Shown: positions 11,801 through 23,111 of the stretch, one piece after another
Layout: every line of letters starts with the position of its first letter
How positions within the stretch are numbered: the first letter of the stretch is position 1
From: Lineus longissimus
Taxonomy: Eukaryota > Nemertea > Pilidiophora > Heteronemertea > Lineidae
Direction of reading: 5' to 3'
NCBI RefSeq assembly: GCF_910592395.1
Contig: NC_088308.1
Span: forward strand, 12,169,001-12,233,000
DNA: 64,000 nucleotides
The notes under the pieces: model-generated
What the model was told of the DNA's origin: nothing
Database searches by the model: none
Seen by the model: the letters and a program-made list of their open reading frames with translations, nothing else
Program-made: the position numbers and the translations under genes

Positions 11801-14800
11801 CTCTACATTACAAACACCTCCGCCCAGTCCCGATTTTTACTAAGTCTCTATTCCGAATTGCGGACAGGGCGACGGTCATTTTTTGGCACGATTCCCTCCC
11901 AATTACGGACAGTCCGCAAAATCAATGGCTTCCTGTGTGCGCTTGGATAATCAGATAGGCCTGACAGGTGAGATGTTTGCGCAATTAATCAAGGTAATTA
12001 CCCCATGACACCTTGTTCTTGTATCCTAATCAAGCCGTGGGATTTGTTTACTAATCTTCTCAGCTTTTCACTCATTGTCACCTGACAGTGTCAGCGACAC
12101 TCACAAATCCACGCCGTGTTGTCAATGCTGCGGCGAATAAGCGTGAGTAGAGAAATTTCAAAAATATTAATTGTTGATCAAAGGTGGCCGATGAACTAAA
12201 TTTGCATGGTTTTTTCACACATCATGGCGTACTGTTGAGATTTTGCAATAAAATAGGCGCATTTTACTCTAGAAATCATTCACTCTTCGAATACCAAGAA
12301 GTCACGTCATTCAACGCAACACCGCACGCCAGCCGCTACTGCAAACGCATTTGTTGACGACCAAGTACGCACTGCCGAAATCGCTGACAATGACAAAAAT
12401 GAAACGGCTGAGCCAGAATATGAGATCAACTCCAATGCAATGGCTCTTCACTATGCATCGCAACTTCGCCTATTCTGCTTAGATCGGGACTATGGTGACG
12501 TGTTAGAGAACATTCTGAAATCTGAGACCTCACTACAAGAACGCATTTTAGATTCGAAACGGAATGCTAAGCAGACAACATTGAACAGTTTCTTTCGGCA
12601 TCAGTGCTTTAGACATAAACTTTGCAATCATCTACCGGTACAATATTTGTAGAGCCTCATAGCCTAGTGGTTAACACTGCTGGCTACCACGCAATAGGGC
12701 CCGGGTTCGATCCCGGGGAGAACCCAGGATTGTATTTCTGGATGAACCGGCGTGGCTTTCAAGGAACTAAAATTCCTGGCTCTTCACAATACGTACATTA
12801 ACGTATGAAATACTCGAGGGTCTGTCGGATGAGACTAAAAGCCGTGGTCCCTTGTACCTGAGTGTCTATGCCAGGGCAAGTAAAAGATCCTACATAGGTG
12901 GACAGTAGCCTATAGTGGACTCCATACCTCCGGCAAAAATCCAATAGGGTTACGACGCCGGTAATGATATGATGATGATGAATATTGTTACATGATGTTG
13001 AATGACATTGAATTTATTTAGAGTGCCTAGGCCTATGCCTGGCTGGGCCTTAAAGTGCATGTGCTTAATTAAACTACAGAATGCAAAGCTATGTTATGAC
13101 ATTAATTGCAGTTTGAGTTGTTTGTCCCATTGTGCTAATAAAGTCTAGTGTAATTAATGTAACTAAGGCTCTACACTGTCCATGTAAAATAAACACGTAC
13201 AATAATGTTTGAAATAAAACACGAATTGTTCCAATATATTAGTTTGTCATTTTTATTTCATTTTCTCTATAAAAACATTCCCTCCTGAATGGAAATGAGT
13301 TCAATACTTCAGTAAACCACTTCCCTCCTGAATGGAAATGAGTTCAATACTTCAGTACTCGAAGGACTCCACCTGTTGGTCGATTATGGCATAACCTCCC
13401 TAATATTATCAGTGCAGTGCCCTAGTAAGCGCGCAGCGCCTTAAGGTTGGGGGGAAACCCCCCAAACCCCCTGGTTGGGACCCTGCTATAGTTCCTTCCG
13501 CCAATTTTTTGTTTTGATAGACAGTTTTCTCCCTGTATCGCATTAGCAGTAACTCAACTCCATCGTCATAATAGCCGGCAAAGAAATGGAAAATGTCCCC
13601 CCCCCCCCCCCCGAAAGGTGTCCAGACTATCGTAGTCTGGGACTCTGGCAGATTCTAATGTAAAATGCAAGCTCTATTGAACTCGCGCAACTGTCGCCAT
13701 GGAGAGCCCCTCCCCCCCCCAACCCCCGTCCTTCTGACATGTTTTAGCCAGTGCATTGGGGGGAGGGGGGAAGGCCCCTCAAACCCCTATTGGCCTCTCG
13801 ATAAGTCCTTCCGAGCTGCTTACCCTGGGGCGCTCGAGTGGAACCCCCAAACCTTCATGATGGTGCAGTCCTTTGACACGTTTAACCCAGAGCGAGGAAG
13901 AGGTACTCCTTCGATGGTACCCTAACTGCAACCCTCAACCATCATTACCCTTCCTTTTCACTGGCATGATATTGGCAAGACTCCCAAGAGGTCGTACTGG
14001 TGGCTTCATTGAGACAATTGCTTGTGGTCGTACCTGGGCAACCAATTCAAGGGGTAAGGGATCTAGGGATCAGGTTTTTCCCCCACCAACATGTTGCTGA
14101 ATGGTTAATGCATAAAAAATTGGTTGGAAAGGGTTTTTGCTGACCAAGAGACTTGAAGACACTTTACTCTTGAGGAACACCAGACTGATGAACAAAGAAC
14201 TCGAGGAACATAGAACCCTCTTCATACCTGGGAGCATAAAAAGCCTGCTAGCGAATATTGATTATTCTTTAGAAAAAAAAAAGAAGATCTGCAAAACCAA
14301 TGGTACCCTATAAAAACATACATTCCTCCTTGAGGTGTCTTCGGATCCCACCACGGCCCATGTGGAATTCGTTCAAAAGGTTTCTAAAATCTCAAAATAA
14401 AATTTTTTTTTCTCGAACGCCTGCCCGTCTTTTGCTTCATTATTTCGGGATTATATCCATTTTAAGCATCTTTTGGATACTGTTACCAAAGTATCAAAAA
14501 TCAAAACACATATGTCGGGGGTTAAACCCCCAGAAATTGAAGTTTGATTAAAAAACAGTGAGAATAATCGTGTGGTTCTCTCTCGGAGCTCAGAATAGTC
14601 GAGTTGCTACATTCGCGCGTTTATCTCTTCTGGCGGCCATTTTAAGTCAAATTTAAGCCATTTGAAACGAATCCATGGACTTGAGAAACATTGTTTACAT
14701 TGGATGACGTCGTATGCACGTTAACCATAGTAGCGCTTCGCAGAAAAGCCTTCGGCTTTTCTGCTGCGCGCTTATTAAGGACACCTCTCTATTAAGGACA

Positions 14801-17800
14801 CCTGGGCCCAGTCCCATGGGTGTCCGCAATAGAGAGGCTGTACTGTATATTGTTTTTTTGTACAAAAATAGCTTCCAGCAGAACCGCAACTTCTCCAAAC
14901 AGGATTAATAAAAACTCTTTGACCTGCAATAAACAATGCACTAGAACAGGGGGGGTAGGCCTGCCTGAAATTCGCAAGTCATGCCCAAAACTGCCTTCAA
15001 GCACTGATGAAAATTGTACAAATGGTGTCAAGTTGGCACATTATCCTCCTGACTAGGTAATAAATCCATGCCCAAGTTGTCCCTTTAAAAGTTATTAGCA
15101 AGGAAGCAGTTTTAAGCGGTTCGTAAACACAATATCTAAATAGACTAGAAAAAGTCTTGAGAAACACTTGACTCACTGGTGGGATACATGTTGTAGTCTT
15201 CACACATATTCTATCTTATAGACTAAGCAGTCTAGTCATCCCAGGCCACACTGCGGCTGTTTACCTGTGGCACATTCCCCTGATTTGTGGTGCTTGGGGA
15301 AAATTGTTCAACTTATGATCTTGAAACTTGCAGGAATAACACATTGGAATGAGATATAAAAAGTTATTTCATACATAACATAAATTGATAGTGTGTTAAA
15401 TCCTTAGAAAATGCAGCAATAATCAGAAGTTTGAAACTGTAACCTGGTATGTTTATTGACTTGACCTAGGAAATAGAATAACAGATATTTCTGTCATCAT
15501 ATGAATTACAAAGTCTTTATGATTCCAAGCTAATGCCGAGATCAATGTTAAGATCAGTAAAAGAGAATTAGGTGAAGCGACTTCAGTATCCTGAAGAGAT
15601 CAGGGGTTGCACCTAAAGCCCTGAGACATTTCCCTCTAATACTAGCTGAAGTAAATACGTACATCACCTTTAAGTCAGTATCCAAGATTTAACTGTTAAC
15701 CTTGGTTTCAGCACCGTACTTCTAATGATTTGTATGAATGGGGGTGGCACTCAGAAATATAAGAATCGAAGTTGCAGTGCCCAACTATGAGAAGATTGTG
15801 CTTTCTTTTCGGTGAGCATGATGAAACAGCAGTAATGTGAGTTTGGATATTGTTGCTACAAAGTTTTTGCAATTACGAGATACAAATGCTAGCGACGCTC
15901 TGATTGGTTGCAATTATCTTAACCAATGGGGGTGAATGTCTCAGGGATTTGTATGCAGAGCCAGAGAAGTGAACATTAACCCCTGATTTCTTCAGTATGC
16001 TTCAGCAGTCAGGACTTTTCGCCCAATGGAGCGCAAATCGCCCGATTGGGAGTCGAGCCCAAAGGGGAGGTTAACAAGACTGATGATAGCTTGATCGGGC
16101 GTACATGTACTGACTACTGCCCTTCAAATCGCCCAATCGGGATGCGAAATTGGTGCATCCCGAGACGAGCGCCAGTGCTGCCATCTGTATGTATAGTTGT
16201 ATCGGAGCACAGTTGCGATGCGTGCAACTGAACAACATCCATGAAAGGCCGGCTTTGTATGTTTGTGACCAGTATTTTTAGCTCAGCTGACAAAGTCAGC
16301 GGAGCTAGTCAAATAGCTATTCGATTGGTGTCCGTCCTTCCACCCATCCTGCCATCCTTCCATCATGCCATCTGTAGACAAAGTTGGGCATTTTGTAATC
16401 ATACAACCGAGGCACTTCAAATCTAGTCTTGCTTATAAACACCGCAGAAAATGTTGCTTACGGAAAAAAATTTGGGCGATTCGACTCAAATTCAGCTCCC
16501 CAGGGGGCAAAATGCGTAAATGAAAAAACAATTTTTTGACGCTCTATTCAAGCAGATAAAAGCTTGAAATAAAGTTGAAAAGGTCTTCATGATACAGAAG
16601 TTTTGATATAAAATAGATTAGTGTCGATTTATATCACCAGTTGGCGGTAGTGAGCAAAACTGTTGTTTGACCCCGGATGACCCCGCTTTAAATTTCCCGC
16701 CGAGGTTACCTGGAGTACTATCGTCAAGAAAATGGCGGTGACATTTTTATTTCTACCGGAGCGATGATTTGTAAGTGACGAATTTTCTTTTTTAAGCCTT
16801 TACGGAAACGTATTTTGGTACGAAACTTCACACGTTTATAGAAAAGATCAACGAGAATGTGTTCAAATGCCCTCATAACGATGAGTTCAACAGAATTTGG
16901 TCAAAACAACCTTCGAATGGAGTCAACTTTCTTTGCGAAATTGAAGCGACGACCTCATTATTTATCGTAATTTATGCAGATCTGAGTCCAGCTGATGGGT
17001 GATGTTCTGATTTGTGTTCAAACTATTGGAAACTTCGGAAATTAGTTCTATTAGTTCTACTATTCTGCAGGAGTATATTATAGCCATTGATGTTGACAGC
17101 TAAAAGCACGAAAACTTTGTTCAGGTTTCTCGTCCAATCACGTGACCTCTCCAACACTCGATAATGCACTCTTTTCGTCCACGTTTTAGGCCAATCTTCG
17201 GCCTGAACATGAAATCTAATAAGCGCAGTACTTAAATCAGATGTTTCTCTCGCCTTGAAAACATTCCAGGGTAAAATCCATTGAGATTAGCCGAGTTAAT
17301 CCACTTTTTCCGTGCCTAAAATCTCTGCCGCTGAATTCTATAAATAGAAACTATTAACATCGCGGCAGTGTGGTTCCCATTGTGCGCCCTCCCACTTCAC
17401 ACCATGTCAGGAACTTTCACGGAGAGAGAGGGCGTGCGGTAAGAAGAATGGCCAAAATGACGTCACGTTTTCCTGGCAATGTCTCTTGCCCGACCAGTCA
17501 AGCATTGGGAAAGCATCTTTACAGACAACGTTAGAACTAGAAAACGAATATGTTAATTTGCAAAATTAAATGCAGATTTCACCACTAACCAGCCAAATCG
17601 GAATACGACGGCGCAAAATGTTCTCGCTTTCCTCCTGCTAAAAAACCTTGTTCCCGCACTCCTATTTTAATTTATGCCAAGGAATATGATATGATCTGTT
17701 TTCACTTTTTTGTAATTAAATGGTATTCATATAATGAGATCAATAGTAGTGTCCGTGTCAGATCCCATCATGGAGGTATAAATAATTATTTATACCTCCA

Positions 17801-20800
17801 TGATCACATCGTTCAACTAGTCTTCTCTCCCCAGGTGCCTCACACGGACCTTCACGTCCCCATACTCAAGACCAACTCTTACAATATCGCCCTCAAAACA
17901 ACCCTGGAGTCATGAATTCACAGGTGCTCCTGTGAAATCTCAGTTCTAGTTTATTTATCAAACTTTATCGAGGGTTATCGAATCGAATGGATGTGTCGAT
18001 CGTCGGGGCGGATTGATATGTGGTTAGGTTGTGCGTCCAAGGCGATTAGGTCATTCAGTTAGTTTGAGAAAGATCATGATCATGAAGATGCGTGTTGTGT
18101 TATCATGACTGGAAAATAAGTTGAAGTTATTATTAGTACTACGATTCTTACATGAGTAAAAAGTAGACGTTTTAAGCAACACAATAATGTTACTCCCATA
18201 AAAAAACTGTCAATTCTCCTTACCACTCACAGAAGCCAAGCCATTGCTGTTAAGTTATGCAGGGGCTTAATCAATTACTTGCACTCCATGTGGGGTGAAT
18301 AACATTACCTTTTGAACGGCTGGCTGTAGGGGGATGATTGGAACAGCCGGGATACCTGCTGACCTGCTGAACCGAGGTTAATGTTATTTTCAATCCACGA
18401 TTGCAGGTCACCTGATTTTCGAGATTTCGCGGGAAATGAAATTGTAAACAAACGCATGTGTGCAGTTCAAATGTAAACAAAAATGTATTTTTGGTACTTT
18501 TGGTTGCTGGACTTGGGTTTTCCCGCAGTTAGGAGCTGGATCAAATTGGTGGTCTATTGTGCTGTTTTAGTCAGAGGTAGCCCTTGATTATGAAGGGATT
18601 TTCAAATTAAGGTGACCATAGTCTTTTATGTGCTCAGCCATTACCAGCAATTCCCAACCTTTTAGCTGCGCATGCGCCAAACTCCCTTCCAGAGCCAAGC
18701 ATGCGTTTTCTATAGCAGATCGAGGTGAGAGACATCTCACGGCTTTCTGTGTAACTAAAGCCTAGTTGCCGATAGCGTATGTGATTCTATGACTATCAAG
18801 GCATTTGCAGGCCAAATTTTGAGTTGATTGGTGAAAATTTTTCCATGTCCACCTATGGGTTGAAAATACCACGTGAATTGCAATTTTTCCTAATGTAAAT
18901 TCTAAGAAAACATGAAAATTGGCCGACTTCTGTGGCCTTTTTGAATCACATAGAGTTTGCAAATTTAGTTTGCCGATAGCTCCTGCAGAAGGCAGCATCA
19001 TACTGAGTATACTGAAACACATGCCATTGGGAAAATTGAAAATTTTTCCATGTCCACAGGGGGTCCAAATTGGCGTCCCAAGTGGATTTGAGGAGAGAAT
19101 ATATGTCCAAACATCAACATACATGAAAAGCTGGACCTCAAGTGATCTTTGAAGATATGAGAATGACTGCCCTTTGATAACTTCTTGCTTTATTTGTCCA
19201 CTTTATGGCCTAAGATCCCTAGCTTTGGATGGTTCAATTAAGGACACTGGTGCTGGGAAGGGTCATGTCAGGGGAGGGGGGGGGGGGTAGGCGGGTGACC
19301 AAGCCCGAAATATTATATTGCATCCTTCTCTTCAGCATATTTGCCAAAGCTTTTGCTGTTGCATGGATTCCTCAGATGTTTGGGCTCTCTCAGCTCTGTC
19401 ATTTGGTAACCTCTGTCTGGGTGTTGGCTAGGTAGATAGGATGGGGGGGGGGGTTCCTGACAGTGTTGACAAGGAGAAACTCGGAAAACCGTGATTCTAG
19501 ACAAAACCCTGTTCTTTTGATGAGCTGGAACACTGTACATTCAAAATTGTGAACCCACAATGAAGGCATAAAACTGACACAAGGCATTGATTTCTTGTAC
19601 TAAAAATATATTTTATTATTGATGAACGCTCTGATTGGCTAAATTGGGTCACGTGTCAAACTCGATCGTAGCGCCTGCATTTAGCAGCGGCATAATAAAG
19701 TTGGGGATTGCTGGTAATGCTCACCACAGCTTTTAATACTTGATGTATCTGAAGAGGTTCGCGGAACCTGACATGGCCTTACCAAGGAGCTGCTAACTTT
19801 GCCTTTTTGGCTGAGACATTGCTTCATGTAGGACTAGGAGGAGAACGCATTTTAAAGTTATAGTAGTGATAGTACAGTTGGTTCGAGCCATTTGGAAGCC
19901 GACATGTGAAGGCCTATCTGGGTTCTCCTTCTTCTCCGTATAAAAAGGGGCATATTGCTGACTAAGGAACAAGGCATATTGACATTGCCTCATCATCTCT
20001 ATGGGACCAATTGATATACTTTTATATGCACGCATACATCGTGCCATTTCAGGGTCCGAGTCTGTGGACAATTGGTTTGATTAATATGTCTCTTCGATAT
20101 TGCTCCTTTATTGCATTAGATTTTCATCGCAATTCGATCTATTCAAGATATAGCCAATTTGAACCTGTCTGCGCCAAGGATAGATTGGTTCCAGATCGAC
20201 TCACTATGACTAGGAATACGCAGTAGAGCACAATGTCATGAAAAACGACCCTTTGTATTGTAAATTCCAATCACCTGCAGGACAGGTCAATTACTCTCAA
20301 TAAAATTAATTCTGTTGACTCCTGTAATCTCTCCTTATTAAAAAAAAAAGAAAGTGGTGCTAGTCCCAAACTGGTAATTTCTATTTATTCTGACCTCTGT
20401 TAAATCATGATACCGCTCAATTACAGACAGCATTTTGTATCCTTGTGCTGTACAACCCAGCCTGAACATACCACAGTTGTCCATGGAGAAGTCTCATCCT
20501 CTCTGACACTTTTTTTCTGTAAAGCTACTGATACAACATACTGAACTAGGGATATCTTCCGTTGCCTCCTGTAATATTTACATACCATGGCTGATTAGTT
20601 CAATCATATTTCATCCACCTGGCAGCTCTGCATTGGAAATTTTAGTGGTATAACGTGTTCTCTTGACCTTCAAACAGTAGTATAAAGCCGATATTTACTA
20701 CTTTATACCCTCAGTCCTATGTTATTAGGTCATCCAGCTGAGCGCCAGGCCCTTGGGCCTCTTGTTCAATTCTGTATTGCCGAGTCAAATAAACAAGACA

Positions 20801-21288
20801 ACATCAACTGTACCCACAACCACACACATACATCATCATTTGCTGAGACTGAAGATTGGCCTAAAATCAATTGTTTAATTTTTCTGGAAGCAGTTGATTT
20901 ATATAGAAACTTGACACTCTTCCCTTTGGTTTCTTGACCTTCTGAGCATGCCCGATTCCCGTATCAATGCGCAAATCTATTTTAAGATTTTGAACTTCCT
21001 GGTCTGGGCTGTTTTAGCTCCACTGGGTGAAAAGTCCTGACTGTTCAGTATTGACATTCAGGTCGTGGATGCAACTCTGCTTTCAGCATTCAATTCCTGA
21101 TCTCGCGTCAGGGAAACAATCACCTCTTCAGTGTTTATCTACAAGTAATATTTTGATGTTTGTATTTTTCAGTTGTGTTCGTGGTGCTCCTACCCGGTCT
21201 TCGCCATCGTGGCATTATGCAGAGGTACACCAAGCAGCTGAAGGAATCCGTCAAAGGTCTCATCCAAAGCAAGAAGAAGAAGAACTGA
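2761..21288 (+). CDS. ARL6IP1: ARL6IP1, C-terminal three exons (5' part missing)
   Basis: Three spliced exons (2761-2878, 3219-3303, 21173-21288) join in frame to give about 106 residues matching the C-terminal half of ADP-ribosylation factor-like 6 interacting protein 1. This protein is a small hairpin-type membrane protein of the endoplasmic reticulum that shapes ER tubules and binds the ciliary GTPase ARL6. Visible landmarks are the EFENIC segment, the DKPKT-YF junction, a hydrophobic segment (AVMSSLAILAWIGNIINNLL), LLPG, and a lysine-rich tail ending KKKKN, which fits a KKxx ER-retrieval signal. The family is normally about 200 residues, so roughly half, including the first membrane hairpin, is encoded upstream. 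The last intron is about 17.9 kb and packed with transposons. All splice sites are GT/AG, with phases 0 and 1 matching across the joins. Confidence 0.88.
3219..3303 (+). CDS. ARL6IP1: ARL6IP1 internal exon (membrane hairpin)
   Basis: This 85-nt exon runs from the acceptor TTTTGTTTCAG to the donor GTAAGT. It encodes 28 mostly hydrophobic residues containing AILAWIGNIINNLLLTYLI, the second ER-membrane hairpin of the family. One base is left over and is completed by the distant last exon at 21173. Confidence 0.88.
4103..5518 (-). mobile_element. Helentron-like tandem-core element, copy H1 (1.4 kb)
   Basis: The left terminus is a perfect-stem hairpin (AGCTCACCTC and GAGGTGAGC around TTAGCA, 4103-4128). 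A GTC/CGTC microsatellite follows at 4132-4175, then a core of four roughly 300-bp monomers, and a terminal segment containing AATGGCCCTGGCCATTTCA. Monomers contain CTCF-like cores at 4304-4318, 4604-4618 and 4905-4919, and DR3 motifs AGGTCAcagAGGTCA at 4449-4463, 4750-4764, 5051-5065 and, with one change, 5365-5379. No target duplication is evident in the A/T-rich target. Hairpin end, microsatellite, tandem core and absence of duplication fit Helentron-associated elements such as INE-1 or bivalve pearl. The class call is inference. Confidence 0.6.
4556..5157. repeat. Near-identical 301-bp tandem duplication in the H1 core
   Basis: The block containing the ACCACCAGGGGGCAAAATC segment and the adjacent DR3 module is repeated with a 301-bp offset (for example, GTGATCTCAG at 4561 and 4862) and almost no differences. 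Copies H2 and H3 carry three monomers and H1 carries four, so this is a recent monomer gain. Confidence 0.75.
5587..9567. other. ARL6IP1 intron, no recognised gene
   Basis: I see no supported exon here. At 8286-8310 there is a short fragment resembling the Helentron-like terminus (AGGTGAACACAATGGTCCCTGG). The stretch is otherwise unique-looking AT-rich DNA with scattered short ORFs. The longest, 158 codons on the minus strand at 8367-8843, matches nothing I know. Confidence 0.4.
9570..10642. mobile_element. pogo/Tigger-like non-autonomous element (1.07 kb)
   Basis: The termini CAGTGGAACCCCGGTAAC and its reverse-complement form (GGGGTTCCACTG) are flanked by TA at 9568-9569 and 10643-10644, typical of the pogo/Tigger branch of Tc1/mariner. 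The inner ends carry several degenerate repeats of the TIR motif (GTGGTCGnGTTAGCGGGG) near 10446-10625. No transposase is recognisable inside. Confidence 0.72.
12290..12652 (+). pseudogene. Tigger/pogo transposase C-terminal remnant with PIP-box-like motif
   Basis: The open frame reads through about 120 residues to a TAG at 12650. It includes an acidic segment (ADNDKNETAEPEYE), a helix-like LHYASQLRLFCLDRDY stretch, and QTTLNSFF close to the end. Tigger/pogo transposases end in this way, and Q-x-x-L-x-x-F-F is a PCNA-interacting box, known for the Drosophila pogo transposase. The DNA-binding and DDE domains are absent, so this is the remnant of an internally deleted element. The start is not defined. 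Confidence 0.5.
12654..12987 (+). mobile_element. tRNA-derived SINE (copy 2, different family)
   Basis: The A box TAGCCTAGTGG lies at 12660-12670 and the B box GGTTCGATCCC at 12704-12714. A unique body of about 250 bp follows, ending in an ATG/ATGATG simple tail (12964-12985). The tRNA-like head gives way to unrelated sequence, so it is a SINE and not a tRNA gene. It lies inside the 11759-14845 Tigger element and begins right after the transposase stop. Confidence 0.72.
13138..13143 (+). terminator. Possible polyadenylation signal of the Tigger transposase
   Basis: AATAAA occurs about 490 bp after the transposase stop, beyond the inserted SINE. It is a short motif and weak evidence on its own. 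Confidence 0.2.
13278..13363. repeat. 43-bp tandem duplication
   Basis: TTCCCTCCTGAATGGAAATG and the following ATGAGTTCAATACTTCAGTA are repeated exactly with a 43-bp period, starting at 13278 and 13321. It lies inside the Tigger element. Confidence 0.7.
14740..14764. repeat. Perfect 11-bp hairpin near the Tigger right end
   Basis: GCAGAAAAGCC at 14740-14750 pairs with GGCTTTTCTGC at 14754-14764 around a TTC loop. It lies about 80 bp inside the right TIR and may be a structural relic. Confidence 0.6.
14848..16278. other. ARL6IP1 intron, no recognised feature
   Basis: No exon, RNA gene or clear repeat boundary was recognised. Short frames on both strands around 14.7-15.2 kb are TIR-derived or chance. 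Confidence 0.35.
16279..16440. mobile_element. Head of a hairpin-ended repeat family (AGCTCAGCTGAC type)
   Basis: AGCTCAGCTGAC and GTCAGCGGAGCT form a hairpin at about 16280-16305. It is followed by a pyrimidine-rich CCATCC/TTCC segment, as in the Helentron-like H family where a hairpin is followed by a CGTC microsatellite. The right boundary was not found. It looks like a different family with the same architecture. Confidence 0.45.
17767..17804. repeat. Perfect 38-bp palindrome
   Basis: ATCATGGAGGTATAAATAA is followed immediately by its exact reverse complement, with no loop. It may be two fused terminal repeats of a deleted MITE. It lies in unique-looking intron DNA. Confidence 0.85.
17805..21172. 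other. ARL6IP1 intron with a diverged dispersed repeat
   Basis: About 18780-18900 shares TCAAGG(C/T)ATTTGCAGGC and GTTGAAAAT blocks with 29190-29300, so a dispersed repeat is present here. A G-run lies at 19268-19287. No exon was recognised until the ARL6IP1 acceptor at 21171. Confidence 0.35.
21173..21288 (+). CDS. ARL6IP1: ARL6IP1 last coding exon
   Basis: The acceptor GTATTTTTCAG precedes the exon. With the carried A from the previous exon it reads IVFVVLLPGLRHRGIMQRY and so on to a TGA stop at 21286-21288. The LLPGL motif and the terminal SKKKKN match the family, whose human member also ends in a lysine-rich KKxx signal. The reading frame is intact across a 17.9-kb intron, which supports an active gene. 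Confidence 0.88.
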
Positions 21289-21715
21289 ATCGGCACGTTT
21301 CGGAATTGTGTGTTGTAAAGACTTTCGGTGCCGCCGAGTTTGCCTTGCTTGCTTGACACCTTTGCATTGCTGTCCGGCAATTTGTAAACATTGACTCATT
21401 AACATCAGGTGAATGAGTTATTGGCCATGCTGAATGTTGGTTGTATGTTATCTCACTTAATTATGCCGATTAACCTCTCTGTCTATGTTAATTGATGATA
21501 TCCTGTGAATGTGTATTCTGGTACATAGCCCCTGCTCCACAAGTACAATATGTCAGCTCGCTGACTTTTTAGCTACATGAGACAAGACCACTAATGAACA
21601 TTCATAGGTTGGAGGGTCGAGGCCTATCAATTAGACGAGTGCATGTTTTTTACTCTCAAGTACATATTTGGAGAGGTATTGAAAAAATATTTGCTGTGGC
21701 AAGTCTACAGATATA

Positions 21716-21721
21716 AATAAA
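21716..21721 (+). terminator. ARL6IP1: Candidate polyadenylation signal of ARL6IP1
   Basis: AATAAA lies 430 bp after the ARL6IP1 stop. It is the first clear plus-strand match in the presumed 3' UTR and is soon followed by a 22-bp G-run, which could act as a downstream G-rich element. This is inferred from motif and position only. Confidence 0.4.
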
Positions 21722-21766
21722 TTGTTTGGTAAAAAAATAATTTTGAATTTCGACAACCTGGCCATA

Positions 21767-21788
21767 GGGGGGGGGGGGGGGGGGGGGG
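21767..21788. repeat. Homopolymer run of 22 G
   Basis: An uninterrupted G-run lies just after the candidate ARL6IP1 poly(A) signal. Its length is liable to sequencing error. Confidence 0.8.
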
Positions 21789-22143
21789 TTCAAATTTGGA
21801 GTGAAAATGGCCGATATGGGTAAAAATGTCCACTTGTGTCAAACTTGTCAATTTTAAAAAAAAATTCCGTGGTCAATCACCAATTTAAATCGCACCAGTT
21901 ACTCGCAAGACTAACCCGTATATCATATCCGAATTTCAGTTTCACTACTCGACGCATTCTTTGATGCGTCGCGGTCAAACATTGACAATTTAACTGCTAA
22001 AAGGCTTAAAAAATCAATTGTGGTCTTGTCTCACATTTCACGCATTGATCACTCTATCATTTGTTACCGGCTGGATGGCCGTAATCTAAACTAGGTTTGC
22101 CACGGGCAATTTATTTGAATAAATATCATAATTTGTGTTTTAG

Positions 22144-22295
22144 GAATTGATACCGAACTGGAGGTACTGTTTGTCTCACCAAAACCGCTCGGGTGGGGGT
22201 AAAATGTCGACCCGAGCCGAGGGTTTGGCCAACATTTCAGCTCCACCCGAGTGGTTTTGGTTGGACAATCAATACCACCAGTTCGGTGTCAATTT
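22144..22295. mobile_element. Foldback (stem-loop) element, copy 1
   Basis: The left arm GAATTGATACCGAACTGG pairs with the right arm ending CCAGTTCGGTGTCAATTTC. Pairing continues inwards through ACCAAAACCGCTCGGGTGG against CCACCCGAGTGGTTTTGGT with few mismatches. Related elements lie at 25055-25223, 39788-39945 and 43381-43538, with shared ends (nTTGA/AATTTC) and a shared AGCTnAAAT block. Confidence 0.7.
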
Positions 22296-22736
22296 CTATT
22301 CTAAAATATCTCAAATTAAACATCAGAAAATGTAGTTTTAACAGCTTTTTACAGCTTTCACATTTTGCACCAACTCTAGCGGTTTACCGCTGAATTCAAA
22401 ACGAGGCTTCGTTTGCGCATAGTGCATTTACACTGTAAAGTGTGGTTCCTTCTATATCCAGGTATTTCAAAATAGTCTATCATCAACCAGAGCACATTTA
22501 CCTGACTATAAAAAGCTCAGAGAAAATGCATTGTAGGTTCAGTATTACTCGTTGATCATGAATATGTAACAACTATGGCTGTCCAATTAGTATTTACAGA
22601 GGTTCAAGGGAAAACTTCTAAAAATATAATGTCCTACACAAAATACTAAATAGTGACGTCACACATTAATCACAACATCACATGTTCTTCTATGTATTGA
22701 TTTATTCTGATAAAGCTTGAAGTTTGCGATATGTTG

Positions 22737-23051
22737 CAGGGGTCGAAAAATCGGCTAGTCGGACACCCGGAACTAGCTACTTTTTTAACTCGGGCTAGCA
22801 GGGAGTGCAGAAAATCGTTGCGAACTAGCCGAATGCACTATGATAGATCATGTGTGTACATGGGGTATGTTTCACTGTTGGAATAACGCCTGATTGATAA
22901 ATTAGCGGTCTTCGGGAATCTCCGTTGAATCACGTGGAATTGTCGTCTGCTGGCTTGGCTCGGGCTAGTAGCTTTTGCTTATGGGCTAGCGCAGTGTGAT
23001 TGTAAGCTAGTCCTGGGCTAGTAGAGCAATTTTGGATTTTTTTTATCCCTG
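22737..23051. mobile_element. hAT-like MITE rich in GGCTAG repeats
   Basis: The left end CAGGGGTCGAAAAATCGG and the reverse-complement right end CAGGGATAAAAAAAATCC are imperfect TIRs of hAT type (CAGGGG). The interior has at least seven GGCTAG/CTAGCC motifs in both orientations, resembling the subterminal repeats of hAT elements. An 8-bp target duplication is not clear (ATATGTTG versus TGTAGTAG). Confidence 0.5.
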
Positions 23052-23111
23052 TGTAGTAGTAGTCAAATTCATAAATCTTTGCTGCTTGGTTGCGTAGCAA
23101 ATAGCCTTATA

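Larger units (their letters stand above)
11759..14845 (+). mobile_element. pogo/Tigger-like element, 3.1 kb, with transposase tail
   Basis: The left end CAGTACAACCTCCCCC and the right end GGCTGTACTG have TA flanks at 11757-11758 and 14846-14847. Both subterminal regions hold repeated 'GGACACCTC' type motifs. Only the C-terminal part of a transposase survives (about 12290-12652), and a SINE sits just after its stop. A shorter relative lies in opposite orientation at 23112-24876, with which both end regions align. Confidence 0.7.

Noticed and set aside
16497-16512. Additional CTCF-like site (CCAGGGGGCAAAATG)
   Set aside because: It lacks the CCAC half of the core and is not in an H-family monomer. 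It is too weak to count.
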